Of a DNA stretch of 64,000 nucleotides, positions 24,133-33,779 are shown piece by piece. The notes under the pieces were generated by a model. That model was not told where the DNA came from. It did not search any database and saw only the letters and a list, made by a program, of their open reading frames with translations. The translations under genes were made by a program, and so were the position numbers. The stretch covers positions 496,001-560,000 of the forward strand of contig CAYNAU010000001.1 of assembly GCA_964395715.1 (NCBI GenBank), written 5' to 3'. The DNA is from Porticoccus sp964395715. GTDB taxonomy: Bacteria; Pseudomonadota; Gammaproteobacteria; Pseudomonadales; Porticoccaceae. Position 1 is the first letter of the stretch. Every line of letters begins with the position of its first letter.

Positions 24133-25149
24133 TCAGGGGTTCTGGACCAGATCGTTCACTGCCAACGGCCGGTCAGCACTCATCACCAGACCATAACTCA
24201 TTTTTTCGAAAGTTCTGAAAACCATTACCAGGCCGGCACGCTCACTGGGCAATGTGATTTGTTCCTTGGCAATGCGATCTTTAACGGTTTCACCACGTTT
24301 ATGTATGGCCAGAATGTTACCAGCGACCAGACCCTCACGCTCTCCACGGTTGATGGCGACGACATCAAGGTGGCCTACCTGGGTGATGCCACCTTCAACT
24401 GCCATGATGACACCATGGATATCACCTTCAGGACTGCTGGGGTAAAAGTTGGATTCCAGGCGACGTTCTTCGTGGGGTAGAAGGCGCTCACCGATGCGCA
24501 CTTCCTCGACAACTCGTGTCGCCTGCAACGTGGCTATGTCAGCATCCACGGTCTTAACTTTAGCTGAGCCGATATCCTGGGCACGAATCCCCAACACCTC
24601 TTCAGTTTCCGGGTCGACATAGGGCTCACCGATGCGGTAAAGACCATAGGCCGGGGTTTCATCAAACTCACCGCGGGCATAAAACGTGTCATTGAAACCG
24701 GTAAGAATCCGCTTTTCATAGCCTGCCACAACATAGGGTGAGCCCTCGATTTCCTCTTCGGTCACCACTCGGTTTCGTGACAGGAAGTTATGGATAACAT
24801 CCAGGGGCAGTGTAGGAATTGCTTCTTCATGGGGGAGGACTTTGACCCCTGGTGACAACTTGATATCACGGCTGCGCTGCAAAGTCAGACGGGGACGACC
24901 ATCAATATATACCAGGGAAATCACATCTCCCGGATAGATCAGGTGGGGGTTGCGAATCTGGGGGTTAACGTACCAGATTTCAGGCCACAGCCATGGGTCA
25001 CGTAAATAAAGCTCGGATATATCCCAGAGTGTATCGCCTTTTTTGACTGTGTATTTGTCGGGCACATTGTCATTAAAGGGTGCTTCAGCAGCGATTACTG
25101 CCATGGTAATAGCGCATGCCGCTATTACTCCCAACAATGTTTTTTTCAT
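24133..25149 (-). CDS. LysM-domain exported protein
   Basis: 338-residue secreted protein. The start at ATG 25149 gives a standard signal peptide (MKKTLLGVIAACAITMAVIAAEA). A LysM domain follows at once (YTVKKGDTLWDIS..YLRDPWLWPEIWYVNPQIRNPHLIYPGD), the peptidoglycan-binding fold, and a ~240-residue C-terminal part without a familiar enzyme motif. The same gene stands between dprA and def in Pseudomonas. Role is probably at the cell wall, otherwise unknown. Divergent from def with 136 bp between. Confidence 0.9.
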   Translation of the reverse strand: MKKTLLGVIAACAITMAVIAAEAPFNDNVPDKYTVKKGDTLWDISELYLRDPWLWPEIWYVNPQIRNPHLIYPGDVISLVYIDGRPRLTLQRSRDIKLSPGVKVLPHEEAIPTLPLDVIHNFLSRNRVVTEEEIEGSPYVVAGYEKRILTGFNDTFYARGEFDETPAYGLYRIGEPYVDPETEEVLGIRAQDIGSAKVKTVDADIATLQATRVVEEVRIGERLLPHEERRLESNFYPSSPEGDIHGVIMAVEGGITQVGHLDVVAINRGEREGLVAGNILAIHKRGETVKDRIAKEQITLPSERAGLVMVFRTFEKMSYGLVMSADRPLAVNDLVQNP

Positions 25150-25285
25150 CTTCTGGCCGTCCTGTGTGCTATATCCCGATTGTGTGTATACTTCCCACCC
25201 GGCGGTATTCTGTGAAAAATACCCTACCATTGGCCCTATGTTAGCAGTGGTTTACGCCAGATTGCTAGAAACCCGTCACAAACAA

Positions 25286-25792
25286 ATGTCATTACTCACC
25301 ATACTTGAATTTCCCGATCCCCGCCTGCGAACGACAGCAAAAGAGGTCGTTGAGATTGATGACGGGATACGCTCTCTGGTGGATGACATGCTGGAAACCA
25401 TGTACCACGCTCAGGGAATCGGGTTGGCTGCCACCCAGGTAAATGTTCATCAACGGGTTATCGTCATGGATCTATCGGAAGCCGGTGACCAGCCCATGGT
25501 ATTGATCAACCCCCAGATCGAAGTGCTGGATGACGAGACGTGCCCCCACCAGGAGGGTTGCCTGTCCGTCCCGGGCTTCTACGAAACCGTGCAGCGCCCC
25601 GAGCATATTCGCGTCACTGCGCTGAATCGCGATGGCAGCTCCTTTGAACTGCTGCCGGACGGGTTGTTGGCAGTATGTATCCAGCACGAAATTGATCACC
25701 TGGACGGCAAACTTTTTGTGGATTACCTGTCGCCGGTCAAGCGACAACGAATCCGCAAGAAACTTGAAAAACTGAACCGCCACGCCGACTAG
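25286..25792 (+). CDS. def: Peptide deformylase
   Basis: 168-residue metalloenzyme removing the N-formyl group from nascent proteins at the ribosome. The three active-site motifs are intact: GIGLAATQV, EGCLSVP and QHEIDHLDG, giving the Cys and two His metal ligands and the catalytic Glu. ATG 25286 matches the family N-terminus (MSLLTILEFPDPRLR). First gene of def-fmt-rsmB, a translation-linked cluster. Confidence 0.97.
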   Translation: MSLLTILEFPDPRLRTTAKEVVEIDDGIRSLVDDMLETMYHAQGIGLAATQVNVHQRVIVMDLSEAGDQPMVLINPQIEVLDDETCPHQEGCLSVPGFYETVQRPEHIRVTALNRDGSSFELLPDGLLAVCIQHEIDHLDGKLFVDYLSPVKRQRIRKKLEKLNRHAD

Positions 25793-25819
25793 CTTCTGGC
25801 TGGTGCTAAGGATAATCCA

Positions 25820-26764
25820 TTGCGCGTTATTTTTGCTGGCACACCAGAGTTTGCTGCCCTTCATCTAGAGGCACTGATCGCTGCCCCGCAGATAGAAGTG
25901 GTTGCCGTTTATACCCAACCGGATCGCCCGGCAGGCCGTGGCAAAAAACTCACAGCCAGCCCGGTCAAGCAATTGGCTGATAAGCATCAATTGCCCGTTG
26001 AGCAGCCACAAAGCCTGAAAAACAGCGATGCCCAGGCTCGACTGGCCAGTTACCGGGCAGACATCATGGTCGTGGTGGCCTACGGCCTGATCCTGCCTTT
26101 AGAGGTATTAACCACACCGGCACTGGGCTGCATCAATGTTCACGCTTCCCTGCTGCCACGCTGGCGTGGTGCAGCACCCATTCAACGTGCCATTGAGGCC
26201 GGTGATAACGAAAGTGGCATCACCATTATGCAAATGGACGTGGGCCTGGACACGGGCGATATGCTATTAAAAGCACACTGCCCCATTGAGTCGGAGGACA
26301 CGGCGGCAACCCTGCATGACAAACTGGCGACGCTGGGCCCAGCTGCACTGATTCACTGCCTCACACAACTGGCAGCCGGCACCGCTGTGGCGGAGAAACA
26401 GGATGACAGCCTGAGCAACTATGCACCGAAAATCACCAAGGAAGAGGCGTTATTGAACTGGGCTGATACCGCTGCCGTGCTCGACCGAAAAATTCGCGCC
26501 CTGAACCCGTTCCCGGTCTGTTATACCTCCCTGTGTGGCGAGCGCATCAAGATCTGGCACGCCACACCCGAAACGGAAACTACTACCGGGGCATTGCCGG
26601 GCACCATCTGCCATGCCGATCGCCAGGGCCTATGGGTACAAACCGGTGATGGCCAACTGCGCATCACACACCTGCAGTTGCCCGGCAAAAAACCACTGCC
26701 GGTTGCGGATGTTCTCAATGCCCATGCGGACATGTTTGCGCCAGGCGGGGTATTTGGCCAGTGA
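25820..26764 (+). CDS. fmt: Methionyl-tRNA formyltransferase
   Basis: 314-residue enzyme formylating initiator Met-tRNA. The start is a TTG at 25820 behind AAGGA; no ATG gives the conserved MRVIFAGTPEFA N-terminus. The formyl-transfer site is NVHASLLPRWRGAAPI with MDVGLDTGDM after it; the C-terminal OB domain binds tRNA (ALNPFPVCYT). The stop overlaps the rsmB start (GTGA), implying coupled translation. Confidence 0.96.
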   Translation: MRVIFAGTPEFAALHLEALIAAPQIEVVAVYTQPDRPAGRGKKLTASPVKQLADKHQLPVEQPQSLKNSDAQARLASYRADIMVVVAYGLILPLEVLTTPALGCINVHASLLPRWRGAAPIQRAIEAGDNESGITIMQMDVGLDTGDMLLKAHCPIESEDTAATLHDKLATLGPAALIHCLTQLAAGTAVAEKQDDSLSNYAPKITKEEALLNWADTAAVLDRKIRALNPFPVCYTSLCGERIKIWHATPETETTTGALPGTICHADRQGLWVQTGDGQLRITHLQLPGKKPLPVADVLNAHADMFAPGGVFGQ

Positions 26765-28065
26765 ATGTCAGGGTTGCCGCCGCCAAAATCATTTCCGCCA
26801 TTCTTCGCGATGACGGTTCACTGAGCAGCCTGCTGCCCCAATACCTGGGAAAGGTCTCGGAAAGAGACCGCGGCCTGTTACAGCAGCTCTGTTACGGCAC
26901 CTTGCGTTTCTATCCGCGTCTTGAGCTTTATCTCGGGGAACTGCTGGCCAAGCCGTTCAAGCCCAAAGATCTGGATATTGAGGCAACCCTGGCCTGCTCG
27001 CTTTACCAGTTGCTGGAAACACGCATACCGCCCCACGCCGCTGTCAACGAAGCTGTTGCCACAGCAGCTGCACTGAAAAAAAACTGGGCGAAAGGTCTGA
27101 TCAACGCCGTGCTGCGACGCTTTTTACGCGAGCAGGACGTCCTGTCCGAAAAACTCGCCGGCAATCCTGTCTTCAGCTCTGCCCACCCAAAGTGGCTGTT
27201 GGAAACTCTGGATAAAGCCTGGCCCGGGGAACTGGACAATCTGGTCAATGCCAATAATCTTCAGCCGCCCATGACCCTGCGGGTCAACCTTAGTCACGGC
27301 AGCCGCGACCAATATCTGGCTCGCCTCCAGGCAGCAGGTATTGATGCCACACTCACGCCATTCAGCCAGGCCGGTGTGACACTGCAACAACCCTGCGATG
27401 TCTCTGCCCTGCCCGGTTTCAGCTCTGGCGATGTCAGCGTGCAGGACGAAGCGGCGCAATTGGCGGCGTCTGCCCTGTCGGTTGTCCCAGGGCAACACAT
27501 ACTGGATAGCTGCTGTGCACCCGGGGGAAAAACCGGTCACATACTGGAGTGCCTCTCCAATAGCGGCGACGTGGTGGCGATCGACCTGTCTGCTCAGCGA
27601 TTGCAGCGGGTGGAGGAAAACCTGGAGCGACTGGGCCTGCAAGCTGCTCTCATTGCCGCAGATGTCCTGGATACAAACGCCTGGTGGGACGGCCGTACCT
27701 TTGATCGGATACTGCTGGATGCCCCCTGTTCCGCCACCGGTGTTATCCGCCGCCACCCGGACGTGAAGCTACTGCGTGCACCCAAGGATATTGCTAAGCT
27801 TGCGGCATTACAGTTAGCCCTGCTTAACGCCCTGTGGCCACTGCTCTCGGAGAATGGCATCCTGCTCTACGCCACCTGCTCGGTACTGCCGATGGAAAAC
27901 GATGATGTTATTAAGGCGTTTATGCGCGATGCCGATGATGTCATAGTGGAACCTGTTCCTACAGAGGCCGGAATGGAAACTCACGTCGGCAGACAATTGC
28001 TGCCCCAGCCTGGCGGTCATGACGGTTTTTACTTTTCACGACTGAAAAAACAAGCTAAAGCTTAA
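26761..28065 (+). CDS. rsmB: 16S rRNA (cytosine-967-C5)-methyltransferase RsmB
   Basis: 434-residue RsmB (Sun/RrmB), which methylates C967 of 16S rRNA. GTG start overlapping the end of fmt. The N-terminal NusB-like RNA-binding domain (residues 1 to ~140) is followed by the methyltransferase with SAM motif DSCCAPGGKTGHIL, motif IV DAPCSATGVIRRHPDVK and the catalytic-cysteine segment ATCSVLP. Last gene of def-fmt-rsmB; 64 bp then trkA. Confidence 0.96.
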   Translation: MNVRVAAAKIISAILRDDGSLSSLLPQYLGKVSERDRGLLQQLCYGTLRFYPRLELYLGELLAKPFKPKDLDIEATLACSLYQLLETRIPPHAAVNEAVATAAALKKNWAKGLINAVLRRFLREQDVLSEKLAGNPVFSSAHPKWLLETLDKAWPGELDNLVNANNLQPPMTLRVNLSHGSRDQYLARLQAAGIDATLTPFSQAGVTLQQPCDVSALPGFSSGDVSVQDEAAQLAASALSVVPGQHILDSCCAPGGKTGHILECLSNSGDVVAIDLSAQRLQRVEENLERLGLQAALIAADVLDTNAWWDGRTFDRILLDAPCSATGVIRRHPDVKLLRAPKDIAKLAALQLALLNALWPLLSENGILLYATCSVLPMENDDVIKAFMRDADDVIVEPVPTEAGMETHVGRQLLPQPGGHDGFYFSRLKKQAKA

Positions 28066-28129
28066 TGGAAGTTAACCCTGACACATCGGGGCAGAAGTTC
28101 TACCAACTAACTGAGAATAGAAGCCTGCT

Positions 28130-29512
28130 ATGAAAATTGTCATCACTGGGGCCGGCCAGGTAGGAGCCACACTGGCAGAACACCTGGCCAGTGAAGCTAA
28201 CGATATCTCGGTCATTGACCTGGATGACCGACGCCTGCGGGAGCTACAGGATCGACTGGATATCCGCACGGTGCAGGGCATGGCATCTCACCCGGATGTG
28301 CTTATGCGAGCCGGCATTGAAGACGCTGACATGCTGGTGGCCGTTACCAACAGTGATGAAATCAATATGGCTGCGTGCCAGGTAGCCTACTCCCTGTTCC
28401 GTACACCCACCAAGATTGCCCGCATACGCAACCGCGCCTACACCTCGGGCAAACTGAGTGAACGCCTGTTTGGCGAGAACAATATTCCGGTGGATCACCT
28501 CATTACCCCCGAACAGGTGGTCACCGACTATGTTTACCGCCTGGTTGAGCAGCCGGGTGCACTGCAGGTTCTGGACTTTGCCGATGGGCTCGCGCAACTG
28601 GTCGCGGTACGGGCCGTCAAGGGTGGCCCACTGGTGGGCCAGGAGCTGCGTTTTCTCAAACAACACATGCCCAATGTGGAGGCCCGGGTAGCCGCTATTT
28701 TCCGCCGCGACCGCCCGATCTTTCCCGAAGGGAATACCCTGATCGAAGAAGATGACGAAGTTTTCTTCATTGCCGCCAAGAAAAATATCCGCAAGGTCAT
28801 GGGTGAGCTGCGACGGCTCGAAAAACCCTACAACCGGCTGGTCATTGCCGGGGGTGGCAATATTGGCTATCGCCTGGCGAAAGCACTGGAAGATCGCTAC
28901 AACATCAAGATCATCGAATTTTCACCGGCCCGCTGCGAATACATCTCCGAACGCCTGAATAAAGCCGTAGTGTTGAACGGCTCTGCCACCGATCAGGATC
29001 TGTTGCTGGAGGAAAACATCGAAAAAACCGATGTCTTCCTGGCGCTCACCAATGATGATGAAGTAAATATCATGGCCTCACTGCTGGCCAAGCGTTTGGG
29101 GGCCGCCAAGGTCATGACCCTGATCAATAACCCGGTTTACGCGGATCTGGTTCAGGGTGGCGAAATCGACATCGCCATTTCTCCCCAGCAGGCAACCACC
29201 AGCACCCTGCTTGGCCATGTGCGGCGCGGCGATACGGTCTCTGCTCACTCCCTGCGGCGCGGGGCTGCGGAGGCAATGGAGATTATTGTTCACGGCGACA
29301 GTAAAACGTCCAAGGTGGTGAGTCGCGCCATCGAAGAGATTAAATCACCGCCGGGGGTCACACTGGCGGCTCTTGTTAGAAATGGCGAAGTACTGATTGC
29401 CCACCACGACACGGTGGTGGAGAACAATGATCATGCCATTGTGTTTGTGGTAGATAAGCGCCGAACCCGGGAAGTTGAAAAACTGTTCTCCGTCGGCTTT
29501 ACCTTTTTCTAG
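28130..29512 (+). CDS. trkA: Trk potassium uptake system, regulatory NAD-binding subunit
   Basis: 460-residue cytoplasmic regulator of Trk K+ uptake, made of two tandem RCK units. The first nucleotide-binding loop MKIVITGAGQVGATLAEHLA opens the protein and the second, VIAGGGNIGYRLAKALE, begins near residue 236; each is followed by a C-terminal RCK subdomain. These bind NAD(H)/ATP and gate the TrkH channel. Followed by trkH after 17 bp; the two form an operon. Confidence 0.97.
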   Translation: MKIVITGAGQVGATLAEHLASEANDISVIDLDDRRLRELQDRLDIRTVQGMASHPDVLMRAGIEDADMLVAVTNSDEINMAACQVAYSLFRTPTKIARIRNRAYTSGKLSERLFGENNIPVDHLITPEQVVTDYVYRLVEQPGALQVLDFADGLAQLVAVRAVKGGPLVGQELRFLKQHMPNVEARVAAIFRRDRPIFPEGNTLIEEDDEVFFIAAKKNIRKVMGELRRLEKPYNRLVIAGGGNIGYRLAKALEDRYNIKIIEFSPARCEYISERLNKAVVLNGSATDQDLLLEENIEKTDVFLALTNDDEVNIMASLLAKRLGAAKVMTLINNPVYADLVQGGEIDIAISPQQATTSTLLGHVRRGDTVSAHSLRRGAAEAMEIIVHGDSKTSKVVSRAIEEIKSPPGVTLAALVRNGEVLIAHHDTVVENNDHAIVFVVDKRRTREVEKLFSVGFTFF

Positions 29513-29529
29513 GGGCCTTATTTTCAGCG

Positions 29530-30978
29530 ATGCAATTCCGGATTATTTCGAAAGTACTCGGGCTGATGATGATGATCTTCAGCCTGACGCTGTTGACGCC
29601 CATTGCCATAGCGGCCATCTATGGCGAAGACACTTACCAGGCCTTTTTCTTCTCGTTTGCCATCACCTTTTCTCTTGGCATGTTGCTTTGGCTACCCTAC
29701 AGCCGCATGAAAGGTGATCTGCGCACCAGAGACGGGTTTTTGATCACCACGCTGTTCTGGACAGTCCTTAGCCTGGTGGGCGCATTGCCATTTATTCTAG
29801 TCGATGCCATCCACCTGCATTTTACAGATGCAGTGTTTGAGTCTATTTCCGGCCTCACTACCACTGGGGCGACGGTGATCACCGGACTGGATTACCTGCC
29901 CAAATCCATTCTCTACTACCGACAACAGCTTCACTGGCTGGGTGGTATTGGTATTGTTGTTATCGCCATTGCGATTATGCCGATGCTGGGTGTAGGTGGC
30001 ATGCAACTCTATAAGGCTGAAACTCCCGGGCCTGTTAAAGACAACAAAATGACGCCGCGTATCACCCAGACCGCGAAGGCGCTGTTCACCATCTATCTGT
30101 CACTGACGGTCATTTGTTCTTTTGCCTACTGGTTGGCCGGCATGAATACGTTTGATGCCATTACCCATGCCTTCTCTACCATCGCTACCGGTGGCTTTGC
30201 CAATTACGATGCCAGTATTGGCTACTTCAACAGTCCCTCTATCATGCTGTTGGCGGTTTTTTTCATGATCATTTCCGGGATCAGTTTTGGCCTGCACTAC
30301 TATGCATGGGTGAAGGGCAGCGTCCTCCATTACTGGCATAACTCCGAATCAAAGATGTACCTCAATATGATTGTTGCCGGTAGCATCATCTGCTGTGGTT
30401 ACCTGTTTCTGAGCGGAGCGCTGTCGTTGACCGACAGCCTGTTACACGGTGTGTTTCAGCTGGTATCCATTATGACCAGCACTGGATTCGCCACCACTAA
30501 TTACAGCGAATGGCCAACGTTCCTGCCGGTGTTTCTTGTTGTCTTGTCTTTCTTCGGCGCCTGTGCGGGCTCCACCGGTGGTGGCATCAAGGTGGGACGG
30601 ATGCTGATTCTGGCCAAGCAGTCATTGCGTGAAATCTATCGGCTGATCCACCCCAGCGCAATTTTTCCCATTAAACTTCGCAACCGCACTGTACCCGAGC
30701 GGGTTGCAGATAGCGTCTGGGCTTTTTTTGGTGTCTATCTGGCCATCTTCTACTTTCTGGTGATGTTGCTGCAATTTACCGGTCTCGATTACCTCACTGC
30801 GTGGTCCTGTACTGCTGCGGCACTCAATAACCTCGGCCCAGGTCTGGGTGATGCCGCCGCCCACTACGGTGAAATTAACAGTACTGCCAAGTGGCTGCTT
30901 TCAGCGGCGATGATTATCGGCCGCCTTGAAATCTTCACCGTGCTGGTTCTGTTTACACCAATGTTCTGGCGCCGTTAA
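29530..30978 (+). CDS. trkH: Trk potassium uptake system, membrane subunit
   Basis: 482-residue K+-translocating membrane protein with four repeats of the TM1-P-TM2 type. Selectivity segments are visible as SISGLTTTGATV, FSTIATGGFANYDAS, ITMTSTGFATTNY-like SIMTSTGFATTNYSEWP and TAAALNNLGPGL. The GACAGSTGGGIKVGR block is the mid-membrane gating loop. Works with TrkA encoded directly upstream. Confidence 0.97.
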   Translation: MQFRIISKVLGLMMMIFSLTLLTPIAIAAIYGEDTYQAFFFSFAITFSLGMLLWLPYSRMKGDLRTRDGFLITTLFWTVLSLVGALPFILVDAIHLHFTDAVFESISGLTTTGATVITGLDYLPKSILYYRQQLHWLGGIGIVVIAIAIMPMLGVGGMQLYKAETPGPVKDNKMTPRITQTAKALFTIYLSLTVICSFAYWLAGMNTFDAITHAFSTIATGGFANYDASIGYFNSPSIMLLAVFFMIISGISFGLHYYAWVKGSVLHYWHNSESKMYLNMIVAGSIICCGYLFLSGALSLTDSLLHGVFQLVSIMTSTGFATTNYSEWPTFLPVFLVVLSFFGACAGSTGGGIKVGRMLILAKQSLREIYRLIHPSAIFPIKLRNRTVPERVADSVWAFFGVYLAIFYFLVMLLQFTGLDYLTAWSCTAAALNNLGPGLGDAAAHYGEINSTAKWLLSAAMIIGRLEIFTVLVLFTPMFWRR

Positions 30979-31029
30979 AGTATGGCCATGGATGGACAAG
31001 CCCTACTTATGGCCTTTGCCTGATCCCCT

Positions 31030-31341
31030 ATGGCGCTGATCGAAAATCTGGAGGCCATGCTGGCCCAGGGTAAAGATTCCGCCATGTTGCGTTTTGGACT
31101 GGGCAGCGCCTATTTCAATGAGCGACGTTACGATGAGGCTATCCCGCACCTGCGACACTGTCTGACCCTGGACAGCGACTATACTGCCGCCTACAAATTG
31201 CTTGGTCGCTCACTGCAAAAACAGGGGCAACCTGAAGAGGCTCATAACGTGCTGCAAACCGGCCTGGAAAAAGCGCTGGCTTCCGGAGACAAGCAGATTG
31301 AACGTGAAATTCGGACATTTCTGAAAAAGAATGAAGCGTAG
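31030..31341 (+). CDS. Small TPR-repeat protein
   Basis: 103 residues, almost all tetratricopeptide repeats: about two and a half 34-residue units (LRFGLGSAYFNERRYDEAIPHL, then AAYKLLGRSLQKQGQPEEAHNVL) ending in a basic helix. Cytoplasmic, no signal peptide. It heads the row TPR gene, protease, rimK, M14 amidohydrolase, 35 bp before the next gene. A scaffold or partner role for those enzymes is inference from position. Confidence 0.85.
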   Translation: MALIENLEAMLAQGKDSAMLRFGLGSAYFNERRYDEAIPHLRHCLTLDSDYTAAYKLLGRSLQKQGQPEEAHNVLQTGLEKALASGDKQIEREIRTFLKKNEA

Positions 31342-31376
31342 GCTTCACGGGTAACCCATCAATCATCGAGGAAAGA

Positions 31377-31802
31377 ATGTCGTTATTAATTGGATGGCGG
31401 GAATGGTTATCACTGCCTGATTTGGGTATTGCCCGGATCAAAGCCAAGGTAGATACTGGCGCCCGCACCTCCTGCCTGCATGCTCACCGACTGGAACCTT
31501 TCACTGAGCGAGGCGCACCCTGGATCCAGATCTGGGTACACCCCCTGCAACGTAGTACACAAAGCCTTTGCTGTGCTGCACCCATTGTGGATGAACGCGT
31601 GGTCTCCGATTCCGGTGGACACCGGGAACGTCGCCTGGTCATTAAAACCACGGCGATTCTGGGCACGGAAGAGTGGCCTATTGAAATGACCCTGACCAAC
31701 AGGGATGCTATGAAATTCAGGATGTTGCTGGGCCGGTCAGCCATGGCTGACCGCTTTACTGTCGATCCCGGCCGATCCTACTGTTGCGGAAAACTTAAAT
31801 GA
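31377..31802 (+). CDS. rimB: RimK-linked retropepsin-like protease (PF05618 family)
   Basis: 141-residue protein of the putative ATP-dependent zinc protease / retropepsin-like family (RimB in Pseudomonas). The aspartic-protease-like KVDTGARTSCLHA follows LPDLGIARIKA, and the fold continues with RRLVIKTTAILG and RDAMKFRMLLGRSAM. Its last codons overlap the rimK start (ATGA), so protease and ligase are made together. The family is thought to process proteins tagged by RimK, but the substrate is not known from sequence. Symbol assigned from context. Confidence 0.85.
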   Translation: MSLLIGWREWLSLPDLGIARIKAKVDTGARTSCLHAHRLEPFTERGAPWIQIWVHPLQRSTQSLCCAAPIVDERVVSDSGGHRERRLVIKTTAILGTEEWPIEMTLTNRDAMKFRMLLGRSAMADRFTVDPGRSYCCGKLK

Positions 31803-32704
31803 GAATTGCCATTCTTTCCCGAAATCCGGATCTCTATTCCACACGTCGGCTAAAAGAAGCCGCCATGGAAAAGGGACACGAGGTGAAAGTCATCGATGTT
31901 CTGAAATGCTATATGAACATCAATATCCAAAACCCCAGCATTCACGTCAAGGGGGCCGAGCTGCCCACCTTCGATGTGGTAATTCCCCGGATTGGCGCAT
32001 CGGTGACGACCTATGGCACGGCGGTACTGCGCCAGTTTGAAATGATGGGGGTCTACCCCTTGAATGAATCCGTGGCGATTACCCGTTCCCGCGACAAATT
32101 GCGCTCCCTGCAGCTCCTGTCACGCAAGGGTATCGGCCTGCCGGTCACCGGCTATGCCAACAAACCCAGCGATATCCCCGACCTGATTGATATGGTCGGC
32201 GGCCCACCACTGGTGGTTAAATTGCTGGAGGGTACACAGGGCATCGGCGTGGTACTGGCAGAAACCCGCAAAGCGGCGGAAAGCGTCATTGAAGCGTTTA
32301 TGGGATTAAAAGCAGACATTATGGTTCAGGAATATATCGGGGAATCCGGCGGAGCCGATATCCGTTGCTTCGTGATCGGTGACAAGGTGATTGCCGCCAT
32401 GCAACGCCAGGCAGCCCCCGGCGAATTTCGCTCCAACCTGCACCGCGGCGGTACCGCATCGCTGGTACGTCTTTCCCCCGCGGAGCGCGCAACTGCTGTG
32501 CGCGCCGCAAAGACCATGGGGCTGAATGTGGCCGGTGTTGATATCCTGCGCTCAAATCATGGCCCACTGGTGATGGAAGTAAATTCCTCGCCGGGCCTGG
32601 AAGGCATCGAAGCTGCCACCGGCAAGGATGTGGCCGGCGCCATCGTCAGTTTTATCGAGAAAAATGCCCGCCAGTCAAGAACCAAAACCCGGGGTAGGGG
32701 CTAG
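31799..32704 (+). CDS. rimK: RimK ATP-grasp glutamate ligase (ribosomal protein S6 modification)
   Basis: 301-residue ATP-grasp ligase that adds glutamate residues to the C-terminus of ribosomal protein S6 in E. coli. Family blocks: MRIAILSRNPDLYSTRRLKEA, IPRIGASVTTYGTAVLRQFE, RSRDKLRSLQLLSRKGIGLP, the VVKLLEGTQGIGVVLAE nucleotide loop and VMEVNSSPGLEGIE with metal ligands. Starts within the protease gene end. Full length relative to E. coli RimK (300). Confidence 0.95.
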   Translation: MRIAILSRNPDLYSTRRLKEAAMEKGHEVKVIDVLKCYMNINIQNPSIHVKGAELPTFDVVIPRIGASVTTYGTAVLRQFEMMGVYPLNESVAITRSRDKLRSLQLLSRKGIGLPVTGYANKPSDIPDLIDMVGGPPLVVKLLEGTQGIGVVLAETRKAAESVIEAFMGLKADIMVQEYIGESGGADIRCFVIGDKVIAAMQRQAAPGEFRSNLHRGGTASLVRLSPAERATAVRAAKTMGLNVAGVDILRSNHGPLVMEVNSSPGLEGIEAATGKDVAGAIVSFIEKNARQSRTKTRGRG

Positions 32705-32707
32705 ACC

Positions 32708-33757
32708 GTGAGCGTTGAAGCTTTCACCCTGGCAGGCACAACCGTAAAACCCGGTGAAACGCGGCTCATTTCCATACCCGCTGCCCGGCTGTATACGGAC
32801 ACCCCCGTGGACCTTCAGGTGGAAGTTATTCACAGCCGTCGACCCGGCCCGGTACTGCTGGTTTGCGCCGCCATTCACGGCGATGAAATCAATGGTATCG
32901 AAATTTGTCGTCGAATAGTTGGTAAGCGTTTACTTAAGCGCTTGAAGGGAACATTACTGATTGTCCCCATCGTTAATATGTTTGGTTTCCTGCAGCAGTC
33001 TCGCTATTTGCCGGACCGTCGCGACCTTAATCGCTGCTTTCCCGGTTCTCCGCGGGGAACACTGGGTAGCCGCCTGGCGTATCTGATTCATCATGAACTG
33101 CTCAGCCACTGCACCCATGTTATTGATCTCCACACCGGAGCCATTCACCGCAAAAACCTGTCCCAGGTAAGGGGCAATCTGGATGATCCCGCCACACTGG
33201 GCATGGCCGAGGCCTTTGGCTCCCCGGTGATTATGGACGCCAAAATACGCGACGGCTCACTGCGCGCTGCCGCCAGTGAGCTGGGTATTCCCGCCATCAT
33301 TTATGAAGCCGGTGAGGCCTTGCGCTTTGATGAGCGCTCGATTCGGGCGGGCGTCAGGGGAATTATTGCCGTGATGCGTCACCTGGCAATGCTGCCGGAA
33401 ACCAAAAAGGTCACCACTCCGCGTAAGCTGGTGCCGGTTAGAGCGAAACGCAGTTACTGGCTGCGGGCCGAGCGGGATGGCATTGTGAGCACCAAAATCA
33501 AATTGGGTCAACGGGTCAAGGATGGGCAGTTGCTGGCAAACCTGGCCTCGCCTTTTGGTGGTTCAGAGAAAGCTCTCAAGTCACGCAGTGACGGTATCGT
33601 AATTGCCGCCTCACAAATACCGCTGGTGAATGAGGGAGAGGCCCTCTTTCATATCGCTGAATTCAGTACCCTGAGAAAGGCCTCCGACAGTGTTGAGGCC
33701 TTTCGCGAGCATTTTGACAACGAGCCAGAGCCCGAGAATTTCAAGGAACCCCTTTAA
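32708..33757 (+). CDS. Succinylglutamate desuccinylase/aspartoacylase family (M14-type) protein
   Basis: 349-residue zinc-dependent amidohydrolase of the AstE/aspartoacylase branch of M14. It starts with GTG three bases after rimK. Zinc ligands are in AAIHGDEINGIE (His and Glu) and DLHTGA (His); PDRRDLNRCFPG supplies the substrate-binding Arg residues, and IIYEAGEA the likely catalytic Glu. The C-terminal ~100 residues form a beta-rich domain (RDGIVSTKIKLGQRVKDGQ) resembling biotinyl-type folds. Not in an arginine-degradation operon; beside rimK it may cut the amide bonds that ligase makes (inference). Confidence 0.87.
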   Translation: MSVEAFTLAGTTVKPGETRLISIPAARLYTDTPVDLQVEVIHSRRPGPVLLVCAAIHGDEINGIEICRRIVGKRLLKRLKGTLLIVPIVNMFGFLQQSRYLPDRRDLNRCFPGSPRGTLGSRLAYLIHHELLSHCTHVIDLHTGAIHRKNLSQVRGNLDDPATLGMAEAFGSPVIMDAKIRDGSLRAAASELGIPAIIYEAGEALRFDERSIRAGVRGIIAVMRHLAMLPETKKVTTPRKLVPVRAKRSYWLRAERDGIVSTKIKLGQRVKDGQLLANLASPFGGSEKALKSRSDGIVIAASQIPLVNEGEALFHIAEFSTLRKASDSVEAFREHFDNEPEPENFKEPL

Positions 33758-33779
33758 TTTGGGTCACGCTTTAACGGGA

